Shown in pieces: positions 20,741-31,370 of a stretch of DNA of 64,000 bases; position 1 is the stretch's first letter; each line of letters starts with the position of its first letter. Source of the stretch: Opisthorchis felineus (taxonomy: Eukaryota > Platyhelminthes > Trematoda > Opisthorchiida > Opisthorchiidae). Position numbers and translations under genes: made by a program. The notes beneath the pieces are model-generated. The model saw nothing but the letters and a program-made list of their open reading frames with translations, ran no database searches and was not told the DNA's origin. Where the stretch lies: NCBI GenBank assembly GCA_004794785.1, contig SJOL01008668.1, forward strand, positions 6,241 to 70,240, read 5' to 3'.

Positions 20741-23163
20741 ATGAGCCACTAGTCAGTGTTGAACTGATGTTCATCTGTTACTACACAAAATCACAGTGAC
20801 TGTGGATTTTTGGGACCGGCAATTCTTTCCTATTTGTGCTTGTAGCCAGAGAAACGCACTTCGTCCCCAGATACCCTTCTTCTGCGGATCAATGATGGTC
20901 CAGCCACAGCTGATTCCTCAAAGTAAGTTGTTGTGTCGGTTAACCTTTTACGATAAATAATTTCTGAGCTATTCTGATTGATGTATTGAGCCTTGTCAGT
21001 TTTCTGCATTTCTGTTTGGCCAAAACCACTGATTGCACCCAGCCCAACATGTGCATTTCCTGCTTGCCTTCCCTGATGAGTCATCCTACGTTTTCAGGTC
21101 AGATTCTGCTCCCGGTAGTCTAACGCTGTCGGGTAGTCTAGTAATCTTCACCCTATTTTGTGAAGTTGTGAAGCTAACTCGGGTGGGGTTGACGTTTGTC
21201 AGCAAACGAAGTTTTATCCTGATGCTATAGACTACGACACTATGTTGGTCCATCGTCATTCTAATATACATTCGTAGGAGTATACCGTGTCTAAAAGTGT
21301 GCTCCCATTTCCTTCCCGGTCGGAGATTTTCCCCTTGCAATTCCTCCATGTTAACGATCATCCACAAGTAAATCTTTCTTGGGCACTCTCACCTTAGTCA
21401 CCCTCTATGTTGAATTAAACTGTGATCCTATGGGAATGACCTTAGCGTCACTTGTCTGATCGTGATAAACTTCAGTCCGAGTAAAACGCCCCTTTGACTT
21501 CGTTTTTGTGACCGTCCGCATCCTTTTTCTAAGTATAACGTGACCCCCTTCAAATCCCGAATTTGGGACGTAGGCGACATGAACTCCTTGGTTGGCATTA
21601 AAGGTGGTTATATCTTGTCTTTCGTTCAGGGACAGGCTCTATTTGCTTCTTGTTTTGTCCTCGTGGGGTTGCTAACTCCAGATGATAGGCCATCGAACCC
21701 ATAATTGTCGATTCAGGTGGTATGGCCGTTCTATACTTGGTCACATTGCTCAGGACGTTTGATTGTGAGGTTTCACCCTACATTCACCGGAGCATGAGCA
21801 GCGAGAGCACAGATGAGGAACTGTTCCATATCTGTCAGGGATCCTCACCGAAATCATACTTTTTCCAAGAAGTTTCGCTCACGAAGACGCGTGCGAACGC
21901 GAACCGCTTTGTTAGTCAGGAATTTGGCGTGTCACCGGTAGCTGGTAGTTGTGTCATTTATGTTTTAGATTATGAGGCTGAAACACATCAAATCCTTGCT
22001 GCTGATATTATTCATTTGAACACTGCAATATTTTCAGTCGCTTTCAAAATGCACCTGTGCCTGCGGCACAGCTCATATCATTGATATCTTTTCGGAAAGG
22101 GGCACAGGTTAAGCATCCATTCGTCTTCACACAATCGCCTAGTCAGCACGTTGCTCTTTTGAGAAGAATTCAACTGCAGTTCTGCGAAGCATTTTCCAGT
22201 TGACAATTGCGTTGCTTCGGTGGACAAAAAGTTCCAGTACAGTTACGTCACATCAGGCACGTGTTATAGACAAAGAACTCGCCTTCTCAATTGTACGTTG
22301 AGTACCCCCCCCCAACCGGCAAGTTGTCACATGCCGTCCCAATTTTTCGTATGGATCAGAAAACCCTTCGGCAGCGATCGCTGACGAAACTAGTTGGAAA
22401 CAGTCGGATGGATATTGCGTGAGATATTTGTGAATAATGTCTTCACTTGTTTCATTAATTTTACCGGAGCAATATTGTTGCTGGCACAGTTGGGATACAT
22501 TCAACTTAGTTGTTGCCATCAGGATATTGGAAACTCATTCTATGTGGTTCATGGCGGGAATTTGACGGGGCCTAGTGAAAGAGGTCATTAACGGCAATGC
22601 CATTGTTGAGACACCAGTGCTTTGCTACCGTACGACTACACTGCGATGGCTTTCTGGTGTGAATAAATCAAATAGTCTGTTTTGCAGCGGTCTTAATTTG
22701 ACAAGTTTGATTGCTGTTATTACCTCATTCATAATTCTTGCACTAACGTGCATCTGTTGAGCATGTAAATAGTTCCGCAGGCCCGCTAGATATTTCCTCA
22801 GCCCTCAAAAGGTCTGTGGACTACAGTTCGCCATCCTCTGTAAGCTGGTGTAGGTTTTCATTTAAAAAACGATCAATGTGATAGAGTTATGGAAAACATT
22901 TCGATATTGTTTTTGCTCATTCTAAAGTGATATTCACTGTTGTACCCACCCCTGTTGAGTCATCGCTTTCGTTCCTTTCCTGTAGCACATATCGTAGAGG
23001 AGTTCTTTTTATCCAAAGTTCACTCTTATGAGTGCGTTTTTAAGGAGACAGATCCTGGCCGACCATAAATTGAGTGATTAGTTCTACTCTACGACAAAAA
23101 CGTCTTCGATTTCCCTCGACGTCCTCATTGTTACTGAACTCTCTTCATGTGTCTTTGTTTCAG
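20741..23163. other. Intron 3 of the E3 ligase, mostly unrecognised; possible missing exon
   Basis: No element recognised. An open stretch at about 21754-21945 (after TTGCTCAG, before CACCG|GTAGCT) reads DCEVSPYIHRSMSSESTDEE and continues to VSQEFGVSP. It looks protein-like, and such an exon could repair the phase break between exons 3 and 4, but its own phases (2 in, 0 out) do not fit. I do not call it coding. Confidence 0.25.
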
Positions 23164-23469
23164 CCAACGTTCCTTGTCAGAGGCCGTCGTGTCACCCATT
23201 GCCATTGTCAGTACGGCCACTTCTTCATCGAGTGATGGTGGTAGTGATCCTAGTTTGGTCCTTCTGGCTCCTTCAACCATTTTCAACTTGTCTGAACGCC
23301 ATAAACTTAAACGTGACCTGTCCACGGACGCAGAGTATTCGTACGCTTCTGACCTTTTCTCCGATAAATTTGAGTCGATCAGACCATGGCCCGGCTCGAG
23401 TAAATCATATCTGAAACGCGCAACACGAAGCTACCATCCGTATTCCGCTACAGGTCATTGGCAAGGGCG
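23164..23469 (+). CDS. goliath-like: Goliath-like RING-H2 E3 ubiquitin ligase, exon 4 (cytoplasmic tail)
   Basis: Acceptor TGTCTTTGTTTCAG ends at 23163; donor GTGAGT starts at 23470. The exon is 306 nt, entering and leaving with two bases of a codon already used. The outgoing phase matches exon 5 exactly (CG + C = Arg). It encodes a low-complexity Ser/Thr-rich stretch (RSLSEAVVSPIAIVSTATSS, then SDGGSDPSL and HKLKRDLSTDAEYSYASDLF), with no domain. Linkage to exon 3 rests on order, strand and lack of another gene, because exon 3 leaves in phase 0. An alternative acceptor (AG at 23181-23182) would start the exon at 23183 in phase 0 and join cleanly, but it is a weaker site. Confidence 0.68.
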
Positions 23470-23754
23470 GTGAGTTTGCTTCATGTCAGCCCCTTCAATA
23501 ATGTTCATCTGATGTGCACATGACGGGTCACGGTACCATATTAGTGTTTTAGCTAGCTGCTTGACTGCCATGTATCCGTGAAGTGTCAGTCATTGGGGGA
23601 AATCAGGCAGTCGAGCGGAACTACACTGATAAGCCACACTTCAGAAGATTTCGGCATGTGTCATCGGGATTTCACTTAGCCGAATGTGACCATTCGTCTG
23701 CGATGGCCGGCTAACTCTATTACCAGCTCAGTGGGCTTCGCTCGTAACGTTGTG

Positions 23755-23878
23755 TGACGACATTCCCGTCCACCTTTATTCTTTTCTTCACAATAAGGCT
23801 TTGAACTAAACCATGGTTGTACGGCAGTGAGGCATCGGTGTTGAACACTGATGTCATGCTGTCGATGATGATGATGAT
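23755..23878 (+). mobile_element. RTE-like LINE 3' tail only
   Basis: The last roughly 120 bp of the family: CCGTCCACCTTTATTC, CACAATAAGGCTTT, the TGGTTGTACGGCAGTGAGGC block, GTTGAACACTGATGTCATGC and then GATGATGATGATG. Severe 5' truncation, in intron 4, sense to the host gene. Confidence 0.75.
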
Positions 23879-25098
23879 GTGTGACGACAACCTTTTATCT
23901 TTAACGAACAGCAGAAGGGAAGACCCCAATTCTGACCTTCCACTAGTATTCCTTGATGTTTACACCTCCAAACTCAGTCAGAACCAGGACACCATGGACT
24001 GCTGTCGGTGTTTCCGGATAGTGTCTTCAATTACAGCCGTGGAACGACGCGGATGTTATTCAAGCAAATGGGTCGCAACGTCTCTCAGCCGTTTTGTAGT
24101 CACCATTCTGCATCCGAGTTACCTGTTGTCCATTCCTGCTCCAGACGATGCGAGGAATAGCGCGGTATAGCTACGAGACCTTGGTTGGATTCCATCTCGC
24201 ACCTTTCGGTTGCTCTTGTCTATGCTTCGATAATCTGACAGTATCTCAACCATAGCGTCTGCTACATGCTATATGCCGCCGTGATTAAAGCATTTCTTTC
24301 ACAGTATTAGTGATTTAGCATCAGTCCTGTTTTTTTTTCTGGACAACAATGACTCTGCATGCGCAGCGTACGATCTGGTCGCTAGAGTTCTTAGTACAGA
24401 ATACATTTCGTGCTAGACTCACCTGATTCACCTTGTGTGAGAGCCAGACAAAATCGCATGACGACTGGAAGTATCGTCGTGGAAAGGACAGAAATGGACA
24501 CTGACTGAGACCAAAATATCATCAGTAGCGGAATGATAATGTTTGTTAAACTGTCAGTTTTCGGTTTTCTTGCTCATCGGAAGGGCTCATAACCGTGGAT
24601 GTGATTGGCTTTCTGTCAGCTGCACACATTAGTCTACAGCATTATTAGATGTTGACCACTACGTTTTGTTGCATCTACCGGCATTTCCGCTACCCGCATC
24701 CGCGCTCTACTCTGTTACAGCACCCCTCCGTTCGGGTAATTTGAACCAGTCTATGTGGCCTTTGGTAATTAATGCTATTTATAATACGTTGTTTGATCTC
24801 ATCCGTTATGAGTTAGAAACGTGAAGAATATCGGTGGATATCTATTTCTGGCCGTGGGCCTTTGAGGTGAATCTCGGATTTTGTCCTTCTGATTCACATT
24901 TAGTTGTCACTAGGGCCCGACTTTGTTTATGACGGTGTGGCGAATGCAAAGGTAGAATAAATTAAAAATTGATTTTTATTCGCATTCTAAGGCTAAATTA
25001 GCCATCGCGATTCTTGTACTGAACTGGCATCATTCAGTTACACAAGCCCATTCTTCCGTGCATATCTTGTTTTATTTGTCTGTACTTTCCCACCACAG
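23879..25098. other. Intron 4 remainder, no gene recognised
   Basis: Short frames only; nothing recognised. An Ile/Leu-rich reading at the 3' end (from 25058) is intronic sequence before the exon 5 acceptor. Confidence 0.35.
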
Positions 25099-25684
25099 CA
25101 CAAAGTACGCCAGTCGTTGTATCCGTAAACCGGGCTGCCAACTGGCGTTCCCTAGAAATACCTGTTCAAAGAATATCCTCCGCGGTTTAACGCAGTTTAA
25201 ATCTCCAAAACAAATCTGTATTCAAGATTCAATGCCGAGTAATATTCGTGAGATCTCAGATATGCCCGTAAACTTCAACCGCTCTCCCCCACCTCCATAT
25301 CATCAAGTGGCTCGCGGTCCAATGTTGGTTCCTCAGCAGCAAACGCGAAGTCTTTCCTCTGCATACTTTAGTCCATTTTGTCCAATGTGTCGTGCTGAAC
25401 AACAATGGTCACATCAGCCAACAAGTCAATTCTTTGATATTGGCGTGCCTGTTCAAGCTCGACGGACTCCTTGCCGCAGTCGCCTCAAACACCGTGAACG
25501 GAGGAGACGCCGACCATCACCTAACGTAATCCGTGTCAGGTCCTTCGAGATACATGCACATCCAATCCGTTGTCACAGCGATGACGGAGCCTCACCTGCT
25601 GATGGCAGTGACAACATTCAGTCGGGCGATCCAAATGTCCGCAGGAAACTCTGTGGTGTGCGAGTCACGATTGAACCCCCGGAT
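25099..25684 (+). CDS. goliath-like: Goliath-like RING-H2 E3 ubiquitin ligase, exon 5 (cytoplasmic tail)
   Basis: Acceptor CTTTCCCACCACAG ends at 25098; donor GTGAGT starts at 25685. The exon is 586 nt; its first base completes the codon from exon 4 and it ends in phase 0, matching exon 6. It encodes about 195 residues with a Pro-rich patch containing a PPPPYH motif (the PPxY class bound by WW domains of NEDD4-type ligases), an Arg-rich tract (HRERRRRRPSPN) that could be a nuclear or membrane-proximal basic signal, and an acidic C-terminal part. The apparent reading past 25684 (hydrophobic, stop at 25805) is intron. No catalytic domain. Confidence 0.75.
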
Positions 25685-26034
25685 GTGAGTGGTTACGTTT
25701 ATAGTCCGTGCAATGATATGGTTGTTTTATGCAGTAGGAACTGGATGCTTCATTTTTTGCTATTTCTAGTGTGCGCATATTGTTTTTATCTTAACGAAAT
25801 AAGATAGGATCATATAATCGGGCGGTGTCGCTGGAATGGTGGACGTTACTCTTAATATGGTGCTCCTCCCTTAGCGAACAGCTAAATGGGTCGCTCTAGG
25901 GAAGACAGTCTCCTTGAGGATCCCGAAAATTCTATCCATATTTCAACCGTTATAATTGTTTTGGGTGACTTCATCCTACAGGTAATGTATTCTGTCATAC
26001 CCATTGTTTTTTGAAGATGAATACCAGTCACAAG
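25685..26034. other. Intron 5, first part, no gene recognised
   Basis: Short frames only. It precedes the RTE copy D that hosts the intact PLE. Confidence 0.3.
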
Positions 26035-26776
26035 TACTGCTGAGTAATCTGACCACCAGCATACCATCTTTCAGCGTGTGCCTTGCACCTACAAAGTACA
26101 ACAAACATGCCCCTTGAAATTCAAGGAGAAGTTTACATACCTTGGTAGTAGTATTAGCTCTGACGGAAGTGTGCCTGACGAATTCGGCGCACGAATCTCA
26201 AAGGCCCGAATCACGTCCTTCGGTTTCCGTCACCTGTGGCGTATCTCCGGGCCTTAAGTGTTTTATGTGCCAGACTACAGTAAGTTATGTCGCAGGACGT
26301 TACCCGTTGGGGATATAATCCGAGGCCTTTTCAGGTTTTTTACCGCCGATGTCTCAGAACTGTTTCTGGTGTCGGATGGCGTTAAAGAATCTGCAACAGG
26401 GCAATTAAAAACGGGTGTTTGTTTGTGCATCAAGTACACCCAGGTCCACCAACTGCAGTGGCTCGGCCTTGTGCTACCCTAACCGAAACGTCATCTAACG
26501 CGACGAGTATTGTTCATTGTGCCTCCCTCAGAATGGTGGAAACTGCAAGGTAGACGTTTGACTTGGCAGAAGGGTATGAAAGAGATTGAGAGAAGGGTTT
26601 GGGTGTTTTTGGTCCGGTCCACTCTCCAAAATGGGGTCCTCATGACCACCCCGTCTGCGCTTGGCTGGAGACATTGCGAGAAATGGCGATTAATCGATGT
26701 CAGTGGCGTTTGGGCTGTCATTTAAAGCTCTTTGAGGTATAGACAACTCGGAACGCCTGCCATAGACCAGCACTCA
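26035..26776 (+). mobile_element. RTE-like LINE copy D, part upstream of the nested PLE
   Basis: Plus-strand C-terminal region of the family: FTYLGSSISSDGSVPDEFGA near 26135-26195, the RRFFTADVSELF tract near 26330, LQWLGLVLP near 26455, FIVPPSEWWKLQ near 26513, then the LINE 3' region up to CATAGACCAGCACT (compare copy A at about 2920-2935). It stops there because the PLE has inserted. The LINE continues after 29384. Confidence 0.75.
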
Positions 26777-26809
26777 TTCCAAAACATCGCCAATATCTTC
26801 TGGCGTTCT

Positions 26810-29251
26810 ATGCTCAAAACAGCTCGTCGATGGGAGACTTTTGCATGTCGATTGGCTTCCACCCGACAGCAACTTCGCTTCCTCCACGAATGCCTGCGAC
26901 AAAATGCATTACCACGCAGTGTATCTTACCGACCACCACTGAACCATCCTGAGGCGTGGGAGCTCGCTAGACAGAACGGTAGGCGTATGATCAGACTGAT
27001 GATTACGGATGCTCACAACCGACTAAGAAAATATGAGAGAGTCCTCAACGAACAAAGAGAAACATGCCTGAGAACAGTGGGACCCGAAGTTATAGAACAA
27101 CTCAGTGAAGCCATCGATCGTAGAGTACGACGTACTGTTGAGAAGAAACTAGCCACACTTGAGCGCAAGTTCCACAGACTAGTCAAGCCAGCCGAGCGAA
27201 CCAACAACGAAGCATGGATCAGGAACCTCTCCAGAAGACAACTCACGGCAGCGGAGGAAAACGTGCTTATTAAAGGGCTTAATTTCAACTTCAAGGATGC
27301 TGGCAATCTAGAATATTTGGCCAGTCTCGAAGCGGCTTTCAAATCCAGCGGCCTCAGGGAAGAAACCCAGCAAGAGATACGTCAAACCGTTGTTCCAGCT
27401 ATCACGCGAAACAAAACACACAACGCTTTATCTACTGAAGAAAAAAGGGCAATAAGCAGTCTCAAAGCGGACGAAACCATCGTTATTTTGCCAGCTGACA
27501 AAGGAAGAATGACAGTCATTCTGGAGAAAGCAGAATACATCGACAAAGCCAACGCTCTACTCAACGACACAACCACATACCGCCGTCTGCAGAACGACCA
27601 AACCGCAAAACTTACGAACAAGATAAATAAAACCCTGAAGAAACTCAAGGACCTTCACAAAATTTCGGAGGAAGAGTACTGGAAAATGAAGGCTCGCGAC
27701 TCAGAAGTTGCCCGATTCTACGGACTTCCAAAGGTTCACAAAGAAACGGTACCATTACGCCCAATTGTCTCACTACCAGGAACACCCACATACAACATTT
27801 CAAGAGAATTATGGAAGCGGCTGAAATATCTCACCAATGGGTCCCAATATTCAATCAACAATGCAGGACAATTTCTGGAGAGACTTAAACACGTGAAAGT
27901 TGAAGAAGATGAAATAATGGTGTCCTTCGATGTAACCTCGCTGTTCACATCGGTTGATTTAAATGCAGCGAGGACGACAGTTGCTGAACTCCTGGACAAC
28001 CGCGGAAACGTCAACGGAACGCTCGGGAGAGAAGAAACATGTGAACTACTAGATCTGTGCTTGACAACCTACTTTGAGTTCAATGGAGAATATTACGAAC
28101 AAATCAGAGGAGCGCCAATGGGGTCACCAATCTCTGGGCTCATCGCGGAAATTACAATGCAGAAACTGGAGCGGATCGTGCTACCAGATATCAAACCAAA
28201 AATATGGGTACGATATGTGGACGACACGTTTGCTATTGTAAAGAAAAATGAACTGTCACGAGCGAATGAACTGCTGAACAACGTGTTTCCCGACATCCAC
28301 TTCACAATGGAAACGGAGGAGAACAACAAATTGGCGTTCCTAGATGTGCTCGTCACAAGGAAAACAAACGGCCAACTACAAACTGAAGTATACAGGAAAG
28401 AAACACATACAGATCAGATCCTCAACTACCACAGCAACCATCCGAACTGCCACAAACGGAGCTGTGTTCGAACCCTATTCAAGCGGATCGAGACGCATTG
28501 CAACACAACAGAGATGAAGAAAAAAGAAGAGCGAAGACTCTACGAGACATTCCGGAATAACGGCTACCCAAGGAATTTCATCTGGAGGTGCTCACGAGAC
28601 CAACGCCAAGCTGATTTGTCAACACAACCAGAACAGAGAAAGATTACGCTGCCGTACATCAGAAACGTCGCGGAGATGACTGCACGACATTTGCGGCAAC
28701 ATGGAATTACAGTCGCCTTCAAGCCTACAAACACATTGAGAAGAACTCTCTCGAAACCAAAGGGGAGGTTGGATGCAGTGAAGAAGACGAACGTGGTCTA
28801 CAAACTTAATTGTAACGACTGCGACAAACACTATGTTGGCCAAACTGGAAGAAAACTCGCTACCAGAATACACGAGCACAAGCTTGCCAGCAGAAGACAT
28901 GACCCAATGTCACTTGTCTCAATCCACGAGGACAGAGAAGGACACAAGTTCAATTGGGACAATGTTCAAATACTTGCTCACGCAAGAACGAAACGGGAAC
29001 GAGAGTTTGCCGAGGCGTGGTACTCCACAAAAAAGTCGATCAATAAACACATCGACATTGACCCAGTCTATCAGCCGTTACGAGCAAAAGAACTACACAG
29101 TCACGGGACTCTGAGCCACATAGGACAGAACTGTCGAATTGAATGCGCCCAACGAACCAACCAGACACAAGAGATGAAGACCAATCCAGATTCACAGGGG
29201 ACCAATCAAACTACGCGAAGACCGCCTTCAGAGCTACCAGATGCTGTTTAG
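26810..29251 (+). CDS. Penelope-like retroelement polyprotein (RT + GIY-YIG endonuclease), full length
   Basis: The frame is open from 26732, but the first 15-16 codons are flanking LINE sequence; the first Met inside the element is at 26810, giving 813 residues. Residues below are counted from 26732. N-terminal helical region (about 27-300); PLE signature FYGLPKVHK at 329-337; RT motif A SFDVTSLFTSV at 398-408 (Asp400); RGAPMGSP at 459-466; catalytic YVDD at 495-498; FLDVLVTR in the thumb region. The C-terminal nuclease has VVYKLNCNDC (CxxC) from about 688, YVGQTGRK, and an Asp/Glu-rich end with the probable catalytic Glu761 in FAEAWYSTKKS. No stop or frameshift, so the insertion is recent and the protein may be functional. 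A domesticated host gene is unlikely given the nesting and target-site duplication. Confidence 0.93.
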   Translation: MLKTARRWETFACRLASTRQQLRFLHECLRQNALPRSVSYRPPLNHPEAWELARQNGRRMIRLMITDAHNRLRKYERVLNEQRETCLRTVGPEVIEQLSEAIDRRVRRTVEKKLATLERKFHRLVKPAERTNNEAWIRNLSRRQLTAAEENVLIKGLNFNFKDAGNLEYLASLEAAFKSSGLREETQQEIRQTVVPAITRNKTHNALSTEEKRAISSLKADETIVILPADKGRMTVILEKAEYIDKANALLNDTTTYRRLQNDQTAKLTNKINKTLKKLKDLHKISEEEYWKMKARDSEVARFYGLPKVHKETVPLRPIVSLPGTPTYNISRELWKRLKYLTNGSQYSINNAGQFLERLKHVKVEEDEIMVSFDVTSLFTSVDLNAARTTVAELLDNRGNVNGTLGREETCELLDLCLTTYFEFNGEYYEQIRGAPMGSPISGLIAEITMQKLERIVLPDIKPKIWVRYVDDTFAIVKKNELSRANELLNNVFPDIHFTMETEENNKLAFLDVLVTRKTNGQLQTEVYRKETHTDQILNYHSNHPNCHKRSCVRTLFKRIETHCNTTEMKKKEERRLYETFRNNGYPRNFIWRCSRDQRQADLSTQPEQRKITLPYIRNVAEMTARHLRQHGITVAFKPTNTLRRTLSKPKGRLDAVKKTNVVYKLNCNDCDKHYVGQTGRKLATRIHEHKLASRRHDPMSLVSIHEDREGHKFNWDNVQILAHARTKREREFAEAWYSTKKSINKHIDIDPVYQPLRAKELHSHGTLSHIGQNCRIECAQRTNQTQEMKTNPDSQGTNQTTRRPPSELPDAV

Positions 29252-29300
29252 AAGCCATATAAGCACAGGCAGAAGAGGAGGAATTCACCCACTCAACCCC

Positions 29301-29340
29301 GCACTGACGATGTCACCTCGATTGGTGATGAAACGTTTGC
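29301..29340 (+). ncRNA. Hammerhead-ribozyme-like motif in the PLE 3' UTR (copy 1)
   Basis: Order: GCA; CTGACGA (fits the CUGANGA box); one extra T; GTCACC, loop TCGATT, GGTGAT (6-bp stem II, one G-U); GAAA box; C-G for a minimal stem III; UU as the rest of a GUU cleavage triplet; TGC pairing back to GCA as stem I. Hammerheads with very short stem III, acting as dimers, are known from Penelope-like elements. The extra T between the first box and stem II is the weak point. The motif ends about 37 bp before the element boundary. Confidence 0.6.
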
Positions 29341-29384
29341 AATCCAACTGCCAAGCTCGGCGAACAGACCAACAACCACTCATT

Positions 29385-29490
29385 TGCTCCTCTTTCCACT
29401 TCAAGGCTTTAAGTATAATTAAATAAATTTTATGATCATACGCCAGTGAAGCAACAGTGTCAACTCCGATGTTGTTGTCTGCGATGACGT
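29385..29490 (+). mobile_element. RTE-like LINE copy D, 3' part after the nested PLE
   Basis: Resumes the LINE 3' UTR: CAAGGCTTTAAGTATAATTA and then a diverged TACGCCAGTGAAGCA...CAGTGTCAA...GATGTTG block, corresponding to copy A at about 2975-3060. Confirms that the PLE split one LINE copy. Confidence 0.7.
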
Positions 29491-30066
29491 CCTAAAGGTT
29501 GGCTCCATTCAGGCCTTCATCGACAAACTTCTGCTTTGAGGATTCAACTCGCACTGAATTTCGGCGGTCTTTCACAGCAATGTACAGATCAGGCGTCAGT
29601 TCTTCTTGAATTCGTTCATTCCCCAAATTATCCGCTTTCTTTCGCCTCACAGCTCCGTGTGTGTACTCTAAAGAGGGTGCGCCAATCGACGTTTCTCGGC
29701 ATTACTATTGTTTTTCTTCCACGTGTTTATCTTTTAGTAGTTTTTTGACCTCAGACGATGGTAAACAAAGAGGAAATGTCGTCATCAGCTGATTTTTAAA
29801 TTTACAGGTCAGTCTGCCAGTCCTACTTGTGTGGTTTTGATGAGAAGTTGCAACAGGTTGATGACCGCAAATTAGTGTCGCAGTAACGTTGCTTTCTCCC
29901 CTGGAGTAACTTAATAACCTGTCATTTGTATCTGGCCTTATCCGCAGATCTATATCAAGTCCGATATTCTAGATGGTTGAGCGTAGGTACTATGAAAACA
30001 GATTTGAAACTTTTGGTGTATGTATGTCTCAATACTGACCACTCATATCTATGTAAGTAGTAAAAT
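29491..30066. other. Intron 5, no gene recognised
   Basis: Short frames only; no repeat family recognised. Confidence 0.3.
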
Positions 30067-31370
30067 CATGACATCAGTGTTCAACACTGATGCTTTCCCG
30101 CTGTACAACCATGATTCATTTGAAATCTTTATTGTGAAGAAGAGAATAAAAGTGGACGGGGAAGGGACTCAGTGCTAGCCTACCACGATCATTCTGGACA
30201 CTCATTTAGGCAATCTGGATAGGAACTGACAACAAGAACACCACTGCAGCCATATCTTGCAGCGTCTCCAACCAGGCGCAGTGGGAATAATGCTGTCCCC
30301 ATTCTGGAAGGTGAGTCGCACCGACAACACCCAGACACAGCAGTCTATCTGGATATCTGAGGTAGACGAAGCCTCCTCAGAATATCCATTGATATACTGC
30401 GAATTACGGAAACATGGGAATACACCTAGAAATCCTTGCAGCGTCACTGGTCAGCCCATTCAAAAACACGTGTGTTTTCCTCTTTGAAGACGAGATCGAT
30501 GTCGTCTGCGTATTCCAGATCAATCAGATTCTCATCAGAGGCTATTTAAACACCGGGCTTTTTGAAGTCCTTCCAGCGTTCGTTTCATTTTCTTGTCGGT
30601 CACGAAATTAGATAGGAATGGAGAGAATGGGCACCCCTGACAGACACCGCTTTGTGTAGGGAAGCTTTTGGAGAACTCTCCGTATACTCTCACTCCCGGA
30701 AGTCTGAGAATACAAACAACTTATTGCGTTCACAAACTTCCAGAGAATTCCTTGCTGGACAAGTGTGTGAAGGAGAACAGACCGGTCAACTGAGTCGAAT
30801 GGGCCTTGGAAATCCAGGAGTGCCAAAATTTTGGGTCATTCATACATAATGGCGTTGTTCTACCACCTGATGGAGTGTGAAGATTTGGTCAACGCAACCC
30901 CTACCAGATCTGAATCCCGATTGCTCCTCTCGAGTCAGCGTTTCACAAGCCATAATATGGACACAATGCGCAAATGACGACAACAGCCTCATTACGACCG
31001 GGGTCAAGCTGATCCCTTAGTGTTCACCACACCCACCACGAACCCGTTTTTTTTAAATGGGCACTATCACTGGCTCTCCCCAGTTGTCTGGGACAGTTTC
31101 TTTTTCCCAAGTGTTGGCAGATAGATCATAGAAGCGCTGACTGAGGACTTCACTCCCATCTTTGAGCAATGAGGGTGGGAGGTCATCCGGACCAGGCGCT
31201 CGGTGGTGCTTGAGAAGCATATGCAGTCATAAACCTCCGAGGCTGTAGGGGGTTCCACGTTCACCGCTCAGGGTTCTGCGTCAGCTATGGGCTCCAGGTG
31301 AGTGGCAGCTGGTGGCCACGATAACTGTTGTTCGAAGTGTTCGGCCCAGCAGTTACTTAGTACTAAGGCA
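30067..31370 (-). mobile_element. RTE-like LINE copy, minus strand, frameshifted and internally deleted
   Basis: From 31370 downward: WAEHFEQQLSWPPAATH (end of the EN-RT linker, matching copy A at about 845-890), NVEPPTASEV (31261-), then the RT block LLDFQGPFDSVDRSVLLHTL at about 30820-30760 and LQKLPYTKRC, a YADD-region remnant near 30520, and the 3' end with [13 protein letters not shown] (30205). It ends in the family tail block at 30067-30130. Several stops; the C-terminal tract is mostly missing. It lies in intron 5, antisense to the gene. Confidence 0.78.

Larger units (their letters stand above)
26771..29384 (+). mobile_element. Intact Penelope-like element, nested in RTE LINE copy D
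   Basis: Element inserted between the two halves of one LINE 3' region. An 8-bp direct repeat, CACTCATT, flanks it (26771-26778 and 29377-29384) and is the likely target-site duplication. The interior is one uninterrupted long ORF, then a 3' UTR of about 125 bp that holds a hammerhead-like motif. No long terminal repeat (pLTR) is obvious, although PLEs often carry one. The whole composite lies in intron 5 of the E3 ligase gene, in sense orientation. Confidence 0.8.

Noticed and set aside
20527..20799. Open frame reading like SNPTSTSRLPLSRLG...RHRKGAAAERLLLLL
   Set aside because: It lies wholly on SINE family 1 and its ATT tail; the same text arises from other copies. Not a protein gene.
21722..22084. 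120-codon plus frame in E3 intron 3
   Set aside because: Possible exon by composition, but its splice phases do not fit exons 3 or 4 and the acceptor is weak.
23817..24170. Open frame starting [20 protein letters not shown]
   Set aside because: The start is the conserved 3' tail and (GAT)n of the RTE LINE; the rest has no recognisable content.
25685..25807. Continuation of the exon 5 frame with a hydrophobic C-terminus (a second TM?)
   Set aside because: It follows a canonical GTGAGT donor, and exon 6 joins in phase; treated as intron. An alternative retained-intron isoform cannot be excluded.
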